From Mycolicibacterium hippocampi (lineage in GTDB: Bacteria; Actinomycetota; Actinomycetes; Mycobacteriales; Mycobacteriaceae), in NCBI RefSeq assembly GCF_010723735.1, contig NZ_BLLB01000002.1:4278001-4342000 (forward strand): a stretch of 64,000 nt of DNA, given 5' to 3'. Shown piece after piece: positions 17,982-26,538 of this stretch (the first letter of the stretch is position 1; every line of letters begins with the position of its first letter). The notes beneath the pieces were generated by a model. It was not told the DNA's origin. It did not search any database and saw nothing but the letters and a program-made list of their open reading frames with translations. The translations under genes were made by a program, and so were the position numbers.

Positions 17982-18848
17982 ATGATGTCCGAGCAGACCG
18001 TTTATGGTGCTGTCGCCGATTCTTCTTCCACTGCCGAAGCAGCGCCGAAGCCGCGCATCAAGGTGCGCACCCACCACCTGCACAAGTGGAAGTCCGAGGG
18101 GCACAAGTGGGCCATGTTGACGGCCTACGACTACTCCACCGCCGCGGTGTTCGACGCGGCACAGATCCCGGTGCTGCTGGTCGGCGACTCCGCCGCCAAC
18201 GTGGTGTACGGCTACGACACCACGGTTCCGGTGACCGTCGACGAGCTGATCCCGCTGGTGCGCGGGGTGGTACGGGGCGCTCCGCACGCGCTGGTCGTGG
18301 CCGACCTGCCGTTCGGCAGCTACGAAGGTGGCGCGGCGCAGGCCCTGGCCACCGCAACCAGATTCCTCAAGGAGACCGGTGCGCACGCCGTGAAGTTGGA
18401 GGGCGGTGAGCGTGTGGCGGAGCAGATCGCCGCGATCACCGCCGCGGGCATCCCGGTCATGGCACACATCGGGTTCACGCCGCAGAGCGTCAACGGCCTG
18501 GGCGGGTTCCGTGTGCAGGGCCGCGGCGACGCCGCTGAGCAGACGATCCACGATGCGATCGCTGTGCAGGAAGCCGGCGCGTTCGCGGTCGTGATGGAAA
18601 TGGTGCCTGCTGAACTCGCCACCCAGATCACCGGCAAGTTGACGATCCCCACCGTCGGCATCGGCGCCGGGCCCAACTGCGACGCGCAGGTCCTCGTGTG
18701 GCAGGACATGGCGGGCCTCACGGCGGGGCGGACCGCGAAGTTCGTGAAACGCTTCGGCGGCGTCGGCGACGAACTGCGCCGGGCCGCCACCGAGTACGCC
18801 CAGGAAGTCGCCACCGGCGTCTTCCCCGCCGAGGAGCACTCCTTCTAG
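17982..18848 (+). CDS. panB: Ketopantoate hydroxymethyltransferase
   Basis: Adds a hydroxymethyl group from methylene-tetrahydrofolate to ketoisovalerate, the first committed step of pantothenate and CoA synthesis. 288 aa. A 25-residue variable N-terminus precedes the TIM-barrel core: LTAYDYSTAAVFDAA, LVGDSAANVVYGYDTT (metal ligand Asp), the catalytic Glu region VVMEMVP, and IPTVGIGAGPNCDAQVLVWQDM. Two adjacent ATGs (17982 and 17985) follow GAGGGG; either could be used. It ends 1 bp from the convergent enoyl-CoA hydratase. Confidence 0.97.
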   Translation: MMSEQTVYGAVADSSSTAEAAPKPRIKVRTHHLHKWKSEGHKWAMLTAYDYSTAAVFDAAQIPVLLVGDSAANVVYGYDTTVPVTVDELIPLVRGVVRGAPHALVVADLPFGSYEGGAAQALATATRFLKETGAHAVKLEGGERVAEQIAAITAAGIPVMAHIGFTPQSVNGLGGFRVQGRGDAAEQTIHDAIAVQEAGAFAVVMEMVPAELATQITGKLTIPTVGIGAGPNCDAQVLVWQDMAGLTAGRTAKFVKRFGGVGDELRRAATEYAQEVATGVFPAEEHSF

Positions 18849-18849
18849 G

Positions 18850-19632
18850 TCAGCCGAACTCGGGTTTGCGCTTGGTCAGGAACGCGTCGATGCCTTCCCG
18901 ACCGTCGGGTCCGTCGGCGTTGGCGGCGAGCAACCGCCCCTCGAGTTCCATCTGGGTCTCGATGCCGTTGTCGAACGTGGCGAGCAGCAACTTCTTGACC
19001 GCCGCGTGCGATTGTGTGGCACCGGCTGCGAGATCGGTCACGAGTTTGTCGGTGAAGCCAATGACTTCGGCGTCGTCGACGACGTAGTTCACCAGACCCC
19101 ACTGCATGGCCTCGTCCGCGCTGAGCCGCCGATTCGTCAGCATCAAATCGTGGGTCCGGCGTATCCCGATCAGCCTGGGCAGGTGGTAGGAGGCGCTGCC
19201 GTCCGGGCTCAGACCGGCGCGCGTGTAGGCCATGGTGAACGTGGCGGAGGTGGCCGCGACCACCAGGTCGCCGGCGGCGGCCAGGGAGAACCCCGCACCC
19301 GCGGCGGTGCCGTTGACGACGGTGACCAGCACCGCATCCATGCGGGCGAACGTCGAGATGGCCCGGTGCAGGTCGTCGGCGATGCCCTTGACGAACCGTC
19401 CCGGCCCGAGCGGGGACGCCGCCATCGCCTTAAGGTCTCCGCCGGCGCAGAAGAATCGTCCGGCTCCGGAGAGGACCACGACTTTGGTTCCGGCGTTGTC
19501 ACAGCGTGCCGCCACGTCGGCGAGCTCACGAGTCATGGTGTCGTCCATGCCGTTTGCGGCCTCGGGCCGGTTCAGTGTGATCCGGGCAACGGCACCGGAT
19601 TGCTCGAAGATGATGGTCTGGTAATCGGTCAC
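18850..19632 (-). CDS. Enoyl-CoA hydratase/isomerase family protein
   Basis: Crotonase-fold protein, 260 aa. The CoA/oxyanion motif is in GAGRFFCAGGDLKAM and VNGTAAGAGFSLAAAGDLVVAA. Where hydratases carry a second catalytic Glu, this protein has Asp (AGLSPDGSASYHLP), which is closer to the isomerase-like subgroup than to classical hydratases. It lies 39 bp downstream of the fatty acyl-AMP ligase on the same strand, so the two may act on one acyl substrate. The reaction is not assignable from sequence. Confidence 0.85.
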   Translation of the reverse strand: MTDYQTIIFEQSGAVARITLNRPEAANGMDDTMTRELADVAARCDNAGTKVVVLSGAGRFFCAGGDLKAMAASPLGPGRFVKGIADDLHRAISTFARMDAVLVTVVNGTAAGAGFSLAAAGDLVVAATSATFTMAYTRAGLSPDGSASYHLPRLIGIRRTHDLMLTNRRLSADEAMQWGLVNYVVDDAEVIGFTDKLVTDLAAGATQSHAAVKKLLLATFDNGIETQMELEGRLLAANADGPDGREGIDAFLTKRKPEFG

Positions 19633-19671
19633 AGTCAGAAGACAGTATCTGCCCGTGTCGGCCGGCAGGGC

Positions 19672-21483
19672 TCAGAGGCCGCCGTCGAGATACTTGTCAC
19701 GGCAGGCCCTACGGGCCAGCTTGCCGCTTGTCGTGCGGGGAATCGTTCCTGCGGCAACGAGTTTGACGTCGGCGACCGGCACGGCGTGGCGGCGGGAAAC
19801 CGCCGCGCGGATGCTCTCCTGGACCGGCCCCGCCTCGGCGCGCCCAGCGCCCACCGCACGTTCGGCCACGATCACCACTTCTTCGCGCCCGTCACCCGGG
19901 ACCGAGAAGGCTGCCACGAATCCGGCACGCACCGCCTTCGACGCCTCGGCGACGGTCGCCTCCACGTCCTGTGGATAGTGATTGCGGCCGTCGACGATGA
20001 TGACGTCCTTGATCCGTCCGGTGATGTACAGCTCGCCGTCGAGGAAGACCCCGAGGTCGCCGGTGCGCATCCACAGCGCGCTCTCGGGGCTGCCCTCGGC
20101 GTGGCTGCCGTGCTGCAGGCGGGACTGCACCTTGTTCTGGAAGGTCAGCTCGGTGTCGTGCGGACGTCCCCAGTACCCGCGCCCGACGTTGTCGCCGTGC
20201 AGCCAGATCTCACCCACCCTGCCGTCGGGGACCTCGGCGTCGTTGGCCGGGTCGACGATCACGGCCCACTGGCTGCGCGCGATCTTGCCGCAGGAAACCT
20301 GGGCCAGGGCGTTCGGATGGTCCGCCGGGACGCGGACCGCGCGGCCCGCGCCCAGCTCGTCGCGGTCGAGGTGGATGGCTTCCGGGCGGGCGTCGTGCGA
20401 GGTGGTGGAGATGAACAGGGTGGCCTCGGCCATGCCGTAGGACGGCTTGATGGCGGCCGGGTTCAGGCCGTACGGCGCGAAGGCGGCGGTGAACTTGTCG
20501 ACCGAGGTGATGCTCACCGGTTCAGACCCGTTGATCAGGCCCGCGACGTTGCTGAGGTCGAGCGCGTCGCCGGCAGGCGGCAGCCCACGCTGGGCCGCCA
20601 GCTCGAACGCGAAGTTCGGTGCGGCGGCGAAGGTCCTGCGGTCCGAGGCGCCGAGTTCACGGATCCAACGGTAGGGCCGACGCACGAACGCCACCGGTGA
20701 CATCAGCGTGATGTGACCGCCGGCCAGCGCCGGGAACATGATCATCAGCAGGCCCATGTCGTGGAACAGCGGCAACCAGCTGACGCTGCGGATGTTGTGG
20801 TCGAGGCCGACCGACAGGATCATCTGCACGACGTTGGTGCAGGCCGCCCGGTGGGTGATCTCGACACCCGCAGGGGTACGGGTGGATCCCGAGGTGTACT
20901 GCAGGTAGGCGACCGCGTCGGTCCGCAAAGGTGCGGGGACGAATGCGGCGCCGACGGCGTCGGGCACCGCGTCGACGGCGATCACCCGCGGTCGACGATC
21001 ACGCGGCAGCGTGCGGAGGAACTCCCGGACACCGGCTGCGGCCTCGGTCGTCGTCAGCACAACCGACGGGCGGGCATCGCCCAGCACAGCGTCCAGCCGC
21101 TCCGCGTGTCCCGGGAGTTCGGGCGCGAACAGCGGCACGGCGATGGTGCCCGCCTGGATCGCGGCGAAGAACGCGACGACGTAGTCGACGCCCTGCGGGG
21201 TCAGGACAGCGACCCGGTCCCCCGGCTGGGTGACCTGCTGCAGCCGGGCGCCGACGGCCCGCAGCCGGGTTCCCAGCTGGGTCCAGGTCAGTTCGAGGGT
21301 GCGGTCACGATCGAAGTCGAGGTACCGATACGCAGGGGTGGCTCCGAGTTCGGCGACGTTGCGATCCAGAAACGACGTCAGCGTGACACCGTCGGGTATG
21401 GCGATGTTGCCTTCTGGGTCGAGGTAGTCCTCGATCTTCATCTGGGCGGTGCCATCCGCAACCAGGGCTGCTTCCCGGTTCAT
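19672..21483 (-). CDS. Fatty acyl-AMP ligase (FadD32-like FAAL)
   Basis: Activates long-chain fatty acids as acyl-adenylates. 603 aa, ANL superfamily. The P-loop-like motif is YTSGSTRTPAGVEITHR; SWLPLFHDMGLL, SYGMAEATLF and the FAAL hallmark GRNHYPQDVEATV follow. The sequence resembles the mycolate-activating FadD32, but no polyketide synthase or acyl carrier gene is adjacent; the neighbour is an enoyl-CoA hydratase-like gene. It sits between panB and the CYTH-CHAD gene, where M. tuberculosis, as I recall, has none. The acceptor for the acyl-AMP is unknown. Confidence 0.9.
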   Translation of the reverse strand: MNREAALVADGTAQMKIEDYLDPEGNIAIPDGVTLTSFLDRNVAELGATPAYRYLDFDRDRTLELTWTQLGTRLRAVGARLQQVTQPGDRVAVLTPQGVDYVVAFFAAIQAGTIAVPLFAPELPGHAERLDAVLGDARPSVVLTTTEAAAGVREFLRTLPRDRRPRVIAVDAVPDAVGAAFVPAPLRTDAVAYLQYTSGSTRTPAGVEITHRAACTNVVQMILSVGLDHNIRSVSWLPLFHDMGLLMIMFPALAGGHITLMSPVAFVRRPYRWIRELGASDRRTFAAAPNFAFELAAQRGLPPAGDALDLSNVAGLINGSEPVSITSVDKFTAAFAPYGLNPAAIKPSYGMAEATLFISTTSHDARPEAIHLDRDELGAGRAVRVPADHPNALAQVSCGKIARSQWAVIVDPANDAEVPDGRVGEIWLHGDNVGRGYWGRPHDTELTFQNKVQSRLQHGSHAEGSPESALWMRTGDLGVFLDGELYITGRIKDVIIVDGRNHYPQDVEATVAEASKAVRAGFVAAFSVPGDGREEVVIVAERAVGAGRAEAGPVQESIRAAVSRRHAVPVADVKLVAAGTIPRTTSGKLARRACRDKYLDGGL

Positions 21484-21623
21484 AAGACGATTCTAAGAGC
21501 ATGATGCGGGAAAACGTGACACCACCCGCCCCGCGCGCCCTTTTGATCCCGATACCCGTTCACCTGGATGTGGCACTCTTGGCTTTCCCAATTACCACCC
21601 GCATAGCCGCAGCAAAGGGGACC

Positions 21624-23147
21624 ATGGCCGCCACCTCGCCCGAAAACTCCAGGTACACGGAGACCGAGCGCAAATTCGAGGTCGTCGAGTCCACGGTGAC
21701 GCCCTCGTTCGACGGCCTGTCTGCGGTCGCCCGCGTCGAGCGGTCGCCGTCACAACAGCTCGACGCTGTCTACTTCGACACACCGGGGCGTGACCTCGCC
21801 CGGCACCGGATCACGTTGCGCCGCCGAACCGGGGGGTCGGACGCGGGCTGGCATCTGAAGCTGCCTGCCGGACCCGACACTCGCACCGAGGTGCGCGTGC
21901 CGCTGGACGACCGCGCGCCTGGCGATCCCGCCGATGCAGTCGTGCCGGAGAGCCTTCGCGACGTCGTGCTCGCGATCGTGCGAGACCGTCCGCTTGCGCC
22001 GGTGGCACGGATCAGTACCTCCCGCAGCATCGAGATGCTCTACGGCCCCGACGGTCAGGCGCTGGCCGAGTTCTGCGACGACCAGGTCACCGCCAGCGCC
22101 GAGGGCGGCGACGAACAACGTTGGCGTGAATGGGAATTGGAGCTGGTCGAGGCCACCGACCCTGAGTTGTTCGACCGGTTGACCAACCGGCTGCTGGATG
22201 CCGGCGCGCAGCCGGCCGGCCACGGTTCCAAGCTTGCCCGCGTGCTCGCCTCGAGTGAGCCCGCCGACGGTGAGGGTGGCGCGGACGAGGCTCCCGCCGC
22301 CTCCACGGACCCCCTGCACCGGGCGGTGGCCGAGCAGGTCGAGCAACTGCTCGAGTGGGACCGCGCCCTGCGGGAGGACAGCTACGACTCCGTCCACCAG
22401 ATGCGGGTGACGACCCGCAAGATCCGCAGCCTGCTGCAGTCGTCGGAAGGGTCGTTCGGCATCACCGACGACGAGTGGATTCTCGACGAACTCCGCGAGC
22501 TCGCCGGGGTCCTCGGGGTGGCGCGCGACGCGGAGGTGCTGGCCGAGCGATTCGAGAACGCGCTGGACGATCTACCGGAGGACAACATCCGGGGACCGGT
22601 GCGAGAGCGCCTCGTCGAGGGCGCCAAGAAGCGCTACAAGAACGGGTGGAAACGATCGCTGACGGCGGTCCGCTCTCCGCGCTACTTCCGCCTGCTGGAC
22701 GCTCTCGACGCGCTGGTGGCCGCCGAACCTCCCCCACCACAGCCCGGTGAGGAACCGGCCGAGGCCAACCTGGACTCGGCGTACAAGCGGGTCCGCAAGG
22801 CCGCCAAGGCCGCACGCGCCGCAGTCGACGACACCGAGGCCGACACCGACGAAGCGCTGCACCGAATCCGCAAGCGCGCGAAACAACTGCGCTACACCGC
22901 GGCTGCCACCGGGGAAAAGAAGGTGGCCGAGCGCGCCAAGGCGATCCAGAGCCTGCTGGGTGATCACCAGGACAGCGTGGTCAGCCGTGCGCACCTGAGC
23001 AGGCAGGCCGAGCTGGCGCACGCCGCCGGCGAGGACACCTTCACCTACGGGCTGCTCTACCAGCAGGAGAACGAACTGGCGAAGCGGTGTGAAGACCAGA
23101 TCGACGATGCACTGGAGAAGCTGGACAAGGCTGTCCGCAAGTCCTGA
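21624..23147 (+). CDS. CYTH and CHAD domain protein
   Basis: 507 aa. The N-terminal CYTH (triphosphate tunnel) domain carries the ExExK signature (TETERKFEV), the RITLRRRTGG strand and HLKLPAG. The C-terminal CHAD domain (about residues 225-505) is helical with conserved His/Arg/Lys elements (SVHQMRVTTRKIRSLL and LHRIRKRAKQLRYTA). CYTH enzymes hydrolyse triphosphates and CHAD domains bind polyphosphate, so a role in inorganic polyphosphate metabolism is likely. ATG 21624 follows AAGGGG; an extension to 21501 lacks conservation. An Ala/Glu linker joins the domains. Confidence 0.92.
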   Translation: MAATSPENSRYTETERKFEVVESTVTPSFDGLSAVARVERSPSQQLDAVYFDTPGRDLARHRITLRRRTGGSDAGWHLKLPAGPDTRTEVRVPLDDRAPGDPADAVVPESLRDVVLAIVRDRPLAPVARISTSRSIEMLYGPDGQALAEFCDDQVTASAEGGDEQRWREWELELVEATDPELFDRLTNRLLDAGAQPAGHGSKLARVLASSEPADGEGGADEAPAASTDPLHRAVAEQVEQLLEWDRALREDSYDSVHQMRVTTRKIRSLLQSSEGSFGITDDEWILDELRELAGVLGVARDAEVLAERFENALDDLPEDNIRGPVRERLVEGAKKRYKNGWKRSLTAVRSPRYFRLLDALDALVAAEPPPPQPGEEPAEANLDSAYKRVRKAAKAARAAVDDTEADTDEALHRIRKRAKQLRYTAAATGEKKVAERAKAIQSLLGDHQDSVVSRAHLSRQAELAHAAGEDTFTYGLLYQQENELAKRCEDQIDDALEKLDKAVRKS

Positions 23148-23171
23148 CAGCCCTTGGTCGCCGTGAAGGGC

Positions 23172-23591
23172 GGATGAGCTGGCCTGTAAGCCGGATTCTG
23201 TCCCTCAGCGCCGCGTGAACGGCGGCGAGGCGGCGACCATCCATCTGGACACACCGTCACCGGGTGCCTCGAGCGGCCTACCCGCAGACTCGGGCGAGCA
23301 GCCCTCGAACGCCTGCGCTGCCGCGCCTCGCGACGCGACATTCTTGGCCTTGCTTCGGGTGGGGTTTACCTAGCCGCTCCGGTCACCCGGAACGCTGGTG
23401 CGCTCTTACCGCACCTTTTCACCCTTACCACCCCAGCACCCGAAGGCGCTGTGGTGGCGGTCTGTTTTCTGTGGCACTTTCCCGCGAGTCACCTCGGATT
23501 GCTGTTAGCAATCACCCTGCTCTGTGAAGTCCGGACTTTCCTCGACATCCGGGTCACCCCGGATCCCGCGGCCGCCCAGCCAGCTCATCCG
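23172..23591 (-). ncRNA. rnpB: RNase P RNA, bacterial type A
   Basis: Catalytic RNA of RNase P, which trims tRNA 5' ends. Read on the minus strand, the 5' end (GGATGAGCTGGCTGGGCGGC) pairs with the 3' end (GGCTTACAGGCCAGCTCATCC) to form P1. The conserved universal elements are visible, including GAGGAAAGTCCGGACTTCACAG near the 5' side split around 23525-23545, and ACAGAATCCGGCTTAC at the 3' end. About 420 nt, the expected size. No protein-coding frame of quality covers this gap. The ends are set from P1 pairing and may be off by a few bases. Confidence 0.97.
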
Positions 23592-23667
23592 CCCTAACAA
23601 CGTAATGGTTCGGGTCCCGATTCCGGTAACAGCGGCTCTGCACGGTCGCGGCGGCGATACTTGAGCC

Positions 23668-24549
23668 ATGACGCAGGCTCCCCCGGCCCGCTATCTGATG
23701 CGAGCCAAGGATCTGGTCGATGCCCGGTACTCCGAGCCGATCACCGTCGACGACCTCGCTGCGGCGGCCGGGTTGTCGAGGGCCCACTTCAGCCGAATGT
23801 TCACCAAGACCTTCGGCGAGTCGCCGCGGGCGTATTTGCAGACCCGTCGCCTGGAGCGCGCCGCGTCACTGCTGCGCCACACCGACCGGACGGTGGCCGA
23901 CATCTGCGTGATGGTCGGGCTGCAAACCGTCGGCTCGTTCACCACAAGCTTCGCCCGGATCTACGGCCTTCCGCCGGCGGCGTACCGCGCGGCATTGCCG
24001 CCCGCTGCCGTCCACGCCGGGTTCCGAGTTGCATCCTGCGTCGCGACACCCGACCCAGAGCAGACAGTCGGGTGGCCAAGACAGCACACGGGAAGAAGAC
24101 GGGGTCGTCGGCCAAACCGTAGCGTCGCAGCCATGATCAAGATTGCAAGCGTCCACCTATGGGTTCACGACCAGGAAGTTGCATGCAGGTTCTGGACCGA
24201 GAAGGTGGGCATGGAAGTGCGGCAGGATGTTTCGCTCCCCGACGTCGACGGCATCTTTCGCTGGCTGACTGTCGGCCCGCCTGGTCAGGACGACGTCTCG
24301 ATCGTCCTGATGGCGGTGCCGGGCGCACCGGTGATGGACGAGCCCACACGCAAGCAGGTCCTCGACCTCACCGCGAAAGGCTTTGCCGGCACCGTGTTCC
24401 TGACCACCGAGGACTGCCGCGCCACGTATGACGCCCTCTGTGCACGCGGTGTCGAGTTCACCGAGGAGCCCCACGAGATGCCATATGGCATCGACTGCGG
24501 CTTCCGCGACCCGTCCGGCAACAGCGTTCGACTCACCCAGTTGGCCTAG
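23668..24549 (+). CDS. AraC-type regulator joined in frame to a VOC (glyoxalase-fold) protein
   Basis: One 293-aa frame carries two normally separate proteins. Residues 1-112 are an AraC/XylS DNA-binding domain with two helix-turn-helix units (VDDLAAAAGLSRAHFSRMF and ADICVMVGLQTVGSFTTSFARIYG). Residues from about 156 (MIKIASVHLWVHDQ) to the end are a complete VOC domain (WLTVGPPGQDDV, GFRDPSGNSVRLTQ). In the frame beginning one base earlier, bases 24021-24119 read VPSCILRRDTRPRADS..., which looks like the natural tail of this AraC group, ending in a stop at 24120-24122 just before ATG 24133. A lost G at 24019-24021 would explain the fusion. Confidence 0.8.
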   Translation: MTQAPPARYLMRAKDLVDARYSEPITVDDLAAAAGLSRAHFSRMFTKTFGESPRAYLQTRRLERAASLLRHTDRTVADICVMVGLQTVGSFTTSFARIYGLPPAAYRAALPPAAVHAGFRVASCVATPDPEQTVGWPRQHTGRRRGRRPNRSVAAMIKIASVHLWVHDQEVACRFWTEKVGMEVRQDVSLPDVDGIFRWLTVGPPGQDDVSIVLMAVPGAPVMDEPTRKQVLDLTAKGFAGTVFLTTEDCRATYDALCARGVEFTEEPHEMPYGIDCGFRDPSGNSVRLTQLA

Positions 24550-24585
24550 ACCGGGCTAGACGCTCTCAGGCGGTGTCAGGCGGTG

Positions 24586-24792
24586 TCAGGCGGCGTCGAA
24601 GGTGGCCAGGTCGATGCTGAGGTGGCTCTCGGTGAGGCTGATTCGGCGTCGGATTGGTGGTCCGGGTAGTGGTGGGGCGGTGGAGTGGTAGACCGCCCCG
24701 GTGGGGGTGCGGTACTCGGCGCGGTGCTCCCCGTCAGCCTCGGTGGTGGTCACTTGCCAGCCGGGGGCTTCTTTGGCGTAGTTGCACGCCCC
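24586..24792 (-). pseudogene. C-terminal remnant of an HNH endonuclease (DUF222/13E12-repeat family)
   Basis: Minus-strand translation up to the TGA at 24586 reads ACNYAKEAPGW, then AEYRTPTGAVYHSTAPPLPGPP, ending in LSIDLATFDAA. This is the characteristic C-terminal end of the mycobacterial DUF222-HNH (REP13E12-type) proteins. Similarity stops near 24790 in the middle of the HNH motif, with the rest of the gene replaced by unrelated sequence. About 68 codons are left. Three near-identical 10-mers (around 24565-24594) flank the stop. Confidence 0.65.
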
Positions 24793-24797
24793 GCCGG

Positions 24798-24945
24798 ATG
24801 GGCATAGAACCGGACACCCGCGCGACCACCGATTACCGCTTCGACACAGAAATCGTCGACCTCACCGACCACGGGGACCGCGTCGCGGTCGCCCTGAACG
24901 ACGGCACGACCGTCGATACCTCCGCCTTCCCGACTATCCCGGCTG
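24798..24945 (+). pseudogene. Possible fragment of an FAD-dependent monooxygenase gene
   Basis: Plus-strand translation contains DYRFDTEIVDLTDHGDRVAV followed by ALNDGTTVDTSAF. This resembles the beta-sheet segment just before the second GD motif of FAD aromatic-hydroxylase-type monooxygenases (pattern xxFxTxVxxLxxxGDxVxVxLxDGT). No start, no Rossmann GxGxxG and no GD motif are present, so it would be a fragment. It abuts the HNH remnant. The similarity is short; random high-GC sequence is the alternative. Confidence 0.35.
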
Positions 24946-25581
24946 ACCGGTCTCGGCCGCCTCCCGGCGCAGCACGATGAGGTTGTCCACCAGCACCCCG
25001 GCCTGACCGTCCGGTCCGACCGCATCGCGCTGCGCAGATCCGACCCGCACCCGATCCCACTGCCGCTCGTCGAGTTCGACGGTCTGCAACACTTCCTCGG
25101 CGCTGGGGAAGACGTGCTCGCGCAGGTGCGTCGAGGCCCACGGCGGTGCGGCGCCGTGATCAACGATGATCAACACCCCTCCTGGGGCGACGGCATTCGC
25201 GGCCGCGGTGAAGATCCGTACCCGGTCGAGGTGAACCGGAGACTGCAGAAACTGTGCCGACACCAGGTCGAAGGTTCCTGCGGGAAACGACTCCGACAGA
25301 TCCATCTGCTCGAGTCGCACCCGGTCGGTGAGGCCTCGGGCCGCGACTTCAGCTGCTGCGCGGCTCAACGCCGTGTCGGAGATGTCCACCCCCAGCACGT
25401 CCCAGCCGTGTTCGGCGAGCCAGAGGGTGTCGCCGCCCTCACCGCAGCCGATATCCAGCGCGCGCCCAGGCGTCAACGGTGTCGCGAATTCCGCCAGCCG
25501 GGCGTTGACGTGCCCACTCCAGAACCGCTCACGTTCGGCGTACCTGTCCTCCCAATGCTGCTTGACCTCAGATGCCGTCAT
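24934..25581 (-). CDS. Class I SAM-dependent methyltransferase
   Basis: 215-aa methyltransferase. SAM-binding motif I is ALDIGCGEGGDTLWLAEHGWDVLGVDIS; motif post-I and GGVLIIVDHG complete the Rossmann fold. ATG 25581 follows GGAGGAGAT and overlaps the stop of the upstream flavoprotein gene (ATGA), so the two are translationally coupled; earlier in-frame codons give a Cys/Gly-rich stretch lying inside that gene. I recall single polypeptides in other actinobacteria with these two enzymes fused, which supports a joint pathway. The substrate is unknown; a thiol or small-molecule target is a guess. Confidence 0.88.
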   Translation of the reverse strand: MTASEVKQHWEDRYAERERFWSGHVNARLAEFATPLTPGRALDIGCGEGGDTLWLAEHGWDVLGVDISDTALSRAAAEVAARGLTDRVRLEQMDLSESFPAGTFDLVSAQFLQSPVHLDRVRIFTAAANAVAPGGVLIIVDHGAAPPWASTHLREHVFPSAEEVLQTVELDERQWDRVRVGSAQRDAVGPDGQAGVLVDNLIVLRREAAETGQPG

Positions 25582-26492
25582 ATCTCCTCCATCAGACTTC
25601 GAACCACAGATGCCGCAGCCGCCGAGCCCGCCGCAACAGCGGCCGCCACCTGAGGCATCTGCGTACACACGTCACCCGCTGCGAACACTCCCGGTGCAGA
25701 CGTCTGATAGAGCGCGTCGACTTCGACCGCCTCCATCGAAACCGGCCCGGGTTCAACAAAATTCACACCAAGCTGGGCCGCGAGGTCGGTGCGCTGGTGC
25801 AACGTCGCAGCCACCAACAGCCCTCGTCGGGCCAGCCTGGATCCGTCGGTGAACACGATCGCCTCCAATTCGCCGTCGACCGATGCCAATCGCTCGATCG
25901 GGCGTTCGTCCACCGGAACCTCACTGGCACGCAGGCAGTTCCTGGTTTCCTCGGTGAGATCCTCTGTCCCGTTGGTCAGCACGATCACGTCGTCGGTCCA
26001 CCCACGTAGCAACCGAGCCATGTGCATCGCACGCTCGCCCTGGGCCAGCACCGCGAGCGGCTGCTCGCGAACCTCCCAGCCGTGGCAGAACGGACAGTGG
26101 AACACCGAGCCTCCCCACAGTTCGTCCAGACCGGGCAGTGGTGGTGGGCGGTACTCCATCCCCATGGCCAGCAGCACCCGCTTGACGCGCTCGTGGCTGC
26201 CGCCGGCCAGCTCGATGTCGAATCCGCCGTCGCGGCGCTGGGCGGTGCGCACCTCCGCGCTTCGCACCTCGACGCTCGGATACTGTTGCAGCTCTTTTCT
26301 GCTCAGCTCGTACAGCTCGGTGGCGGGCCGCCCGTCGTGACCCAGCAGGCCGCCGATCCCCTTGGCCGCCAGGTTGCTCTGTCGGCCGGCATCAACTAGC
26401 AGCGTGCGCCGTCGTGCCCGACCGAGCACCAGCGCGGCGCTCAGTCCTGCAGCTCCGCCGCCGACGACCAGGCACTCCCAATCATTTTCCAT
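25578..26492 (-). CDS. Thioredoxin reductase-like FAD/NAD(P) oxidoreductase
   Basis: 304 aa. FAD-binding GxGxxG-type motif at the start (LVVGGGAAGLSAALVLGRA), redox-active CPFC near residues 131-134 (HCPFCHGWEV), an NAD(P) region after LAVLAQGERAMHMARLL, and the C-terminal FAD motif APGVFAAGDVC. Compared with thioredoxin reductase the CxxC is CPFC followed by HGWE, the signature of a TrxR-like group that includes small-molecule dithiol oxidases. ATG 26492 is chosen because upstream sequence overlaps the divergent regulator gene. It ends by ATGA overlap with a methyltransferase gene. Confidence 0.9.
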   Translation of the reverse strand: MENDWECLVVGGGAAGLSAALVLGRARRRTLLVDAGRQSNLAAKGIGGLLGHDGRPATELYELSRKELQQYPSVEVRSAEVRTAQRRDGGFDIELAGGSHERVKRVLLAMGMEYRPPPLPGLDELWGGSVFHCPFCHGWEVREQPLAVLAQGERAMHMARLLRGWTDDVIVLTNGTEDLTEETRNCLRASEVPVDERPIERLASVDGELEAIVFTDGSRLARRGLLVAATLHQRTDLAAQLGVNFVEPGPVSMEAVEVDALYQTSAPGVFAAGDVCTQMPQVAAAVAAGSAAAASVVRSLMEEI

Positions 26493-26538
26493 GACCCGAG
26501 CTTGCCCAAACACCGCATCAATGCCAAGCTGGCTTGCC

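Noticed and set aside
25582..25668. N-terminal extension of the methyltransferase (Gly/Cys-rich)
   Set aside because: It overlaps the flavoprotein C-terminus in another frame, and ATG 25581 has a near-perfect GGAGGAG site.
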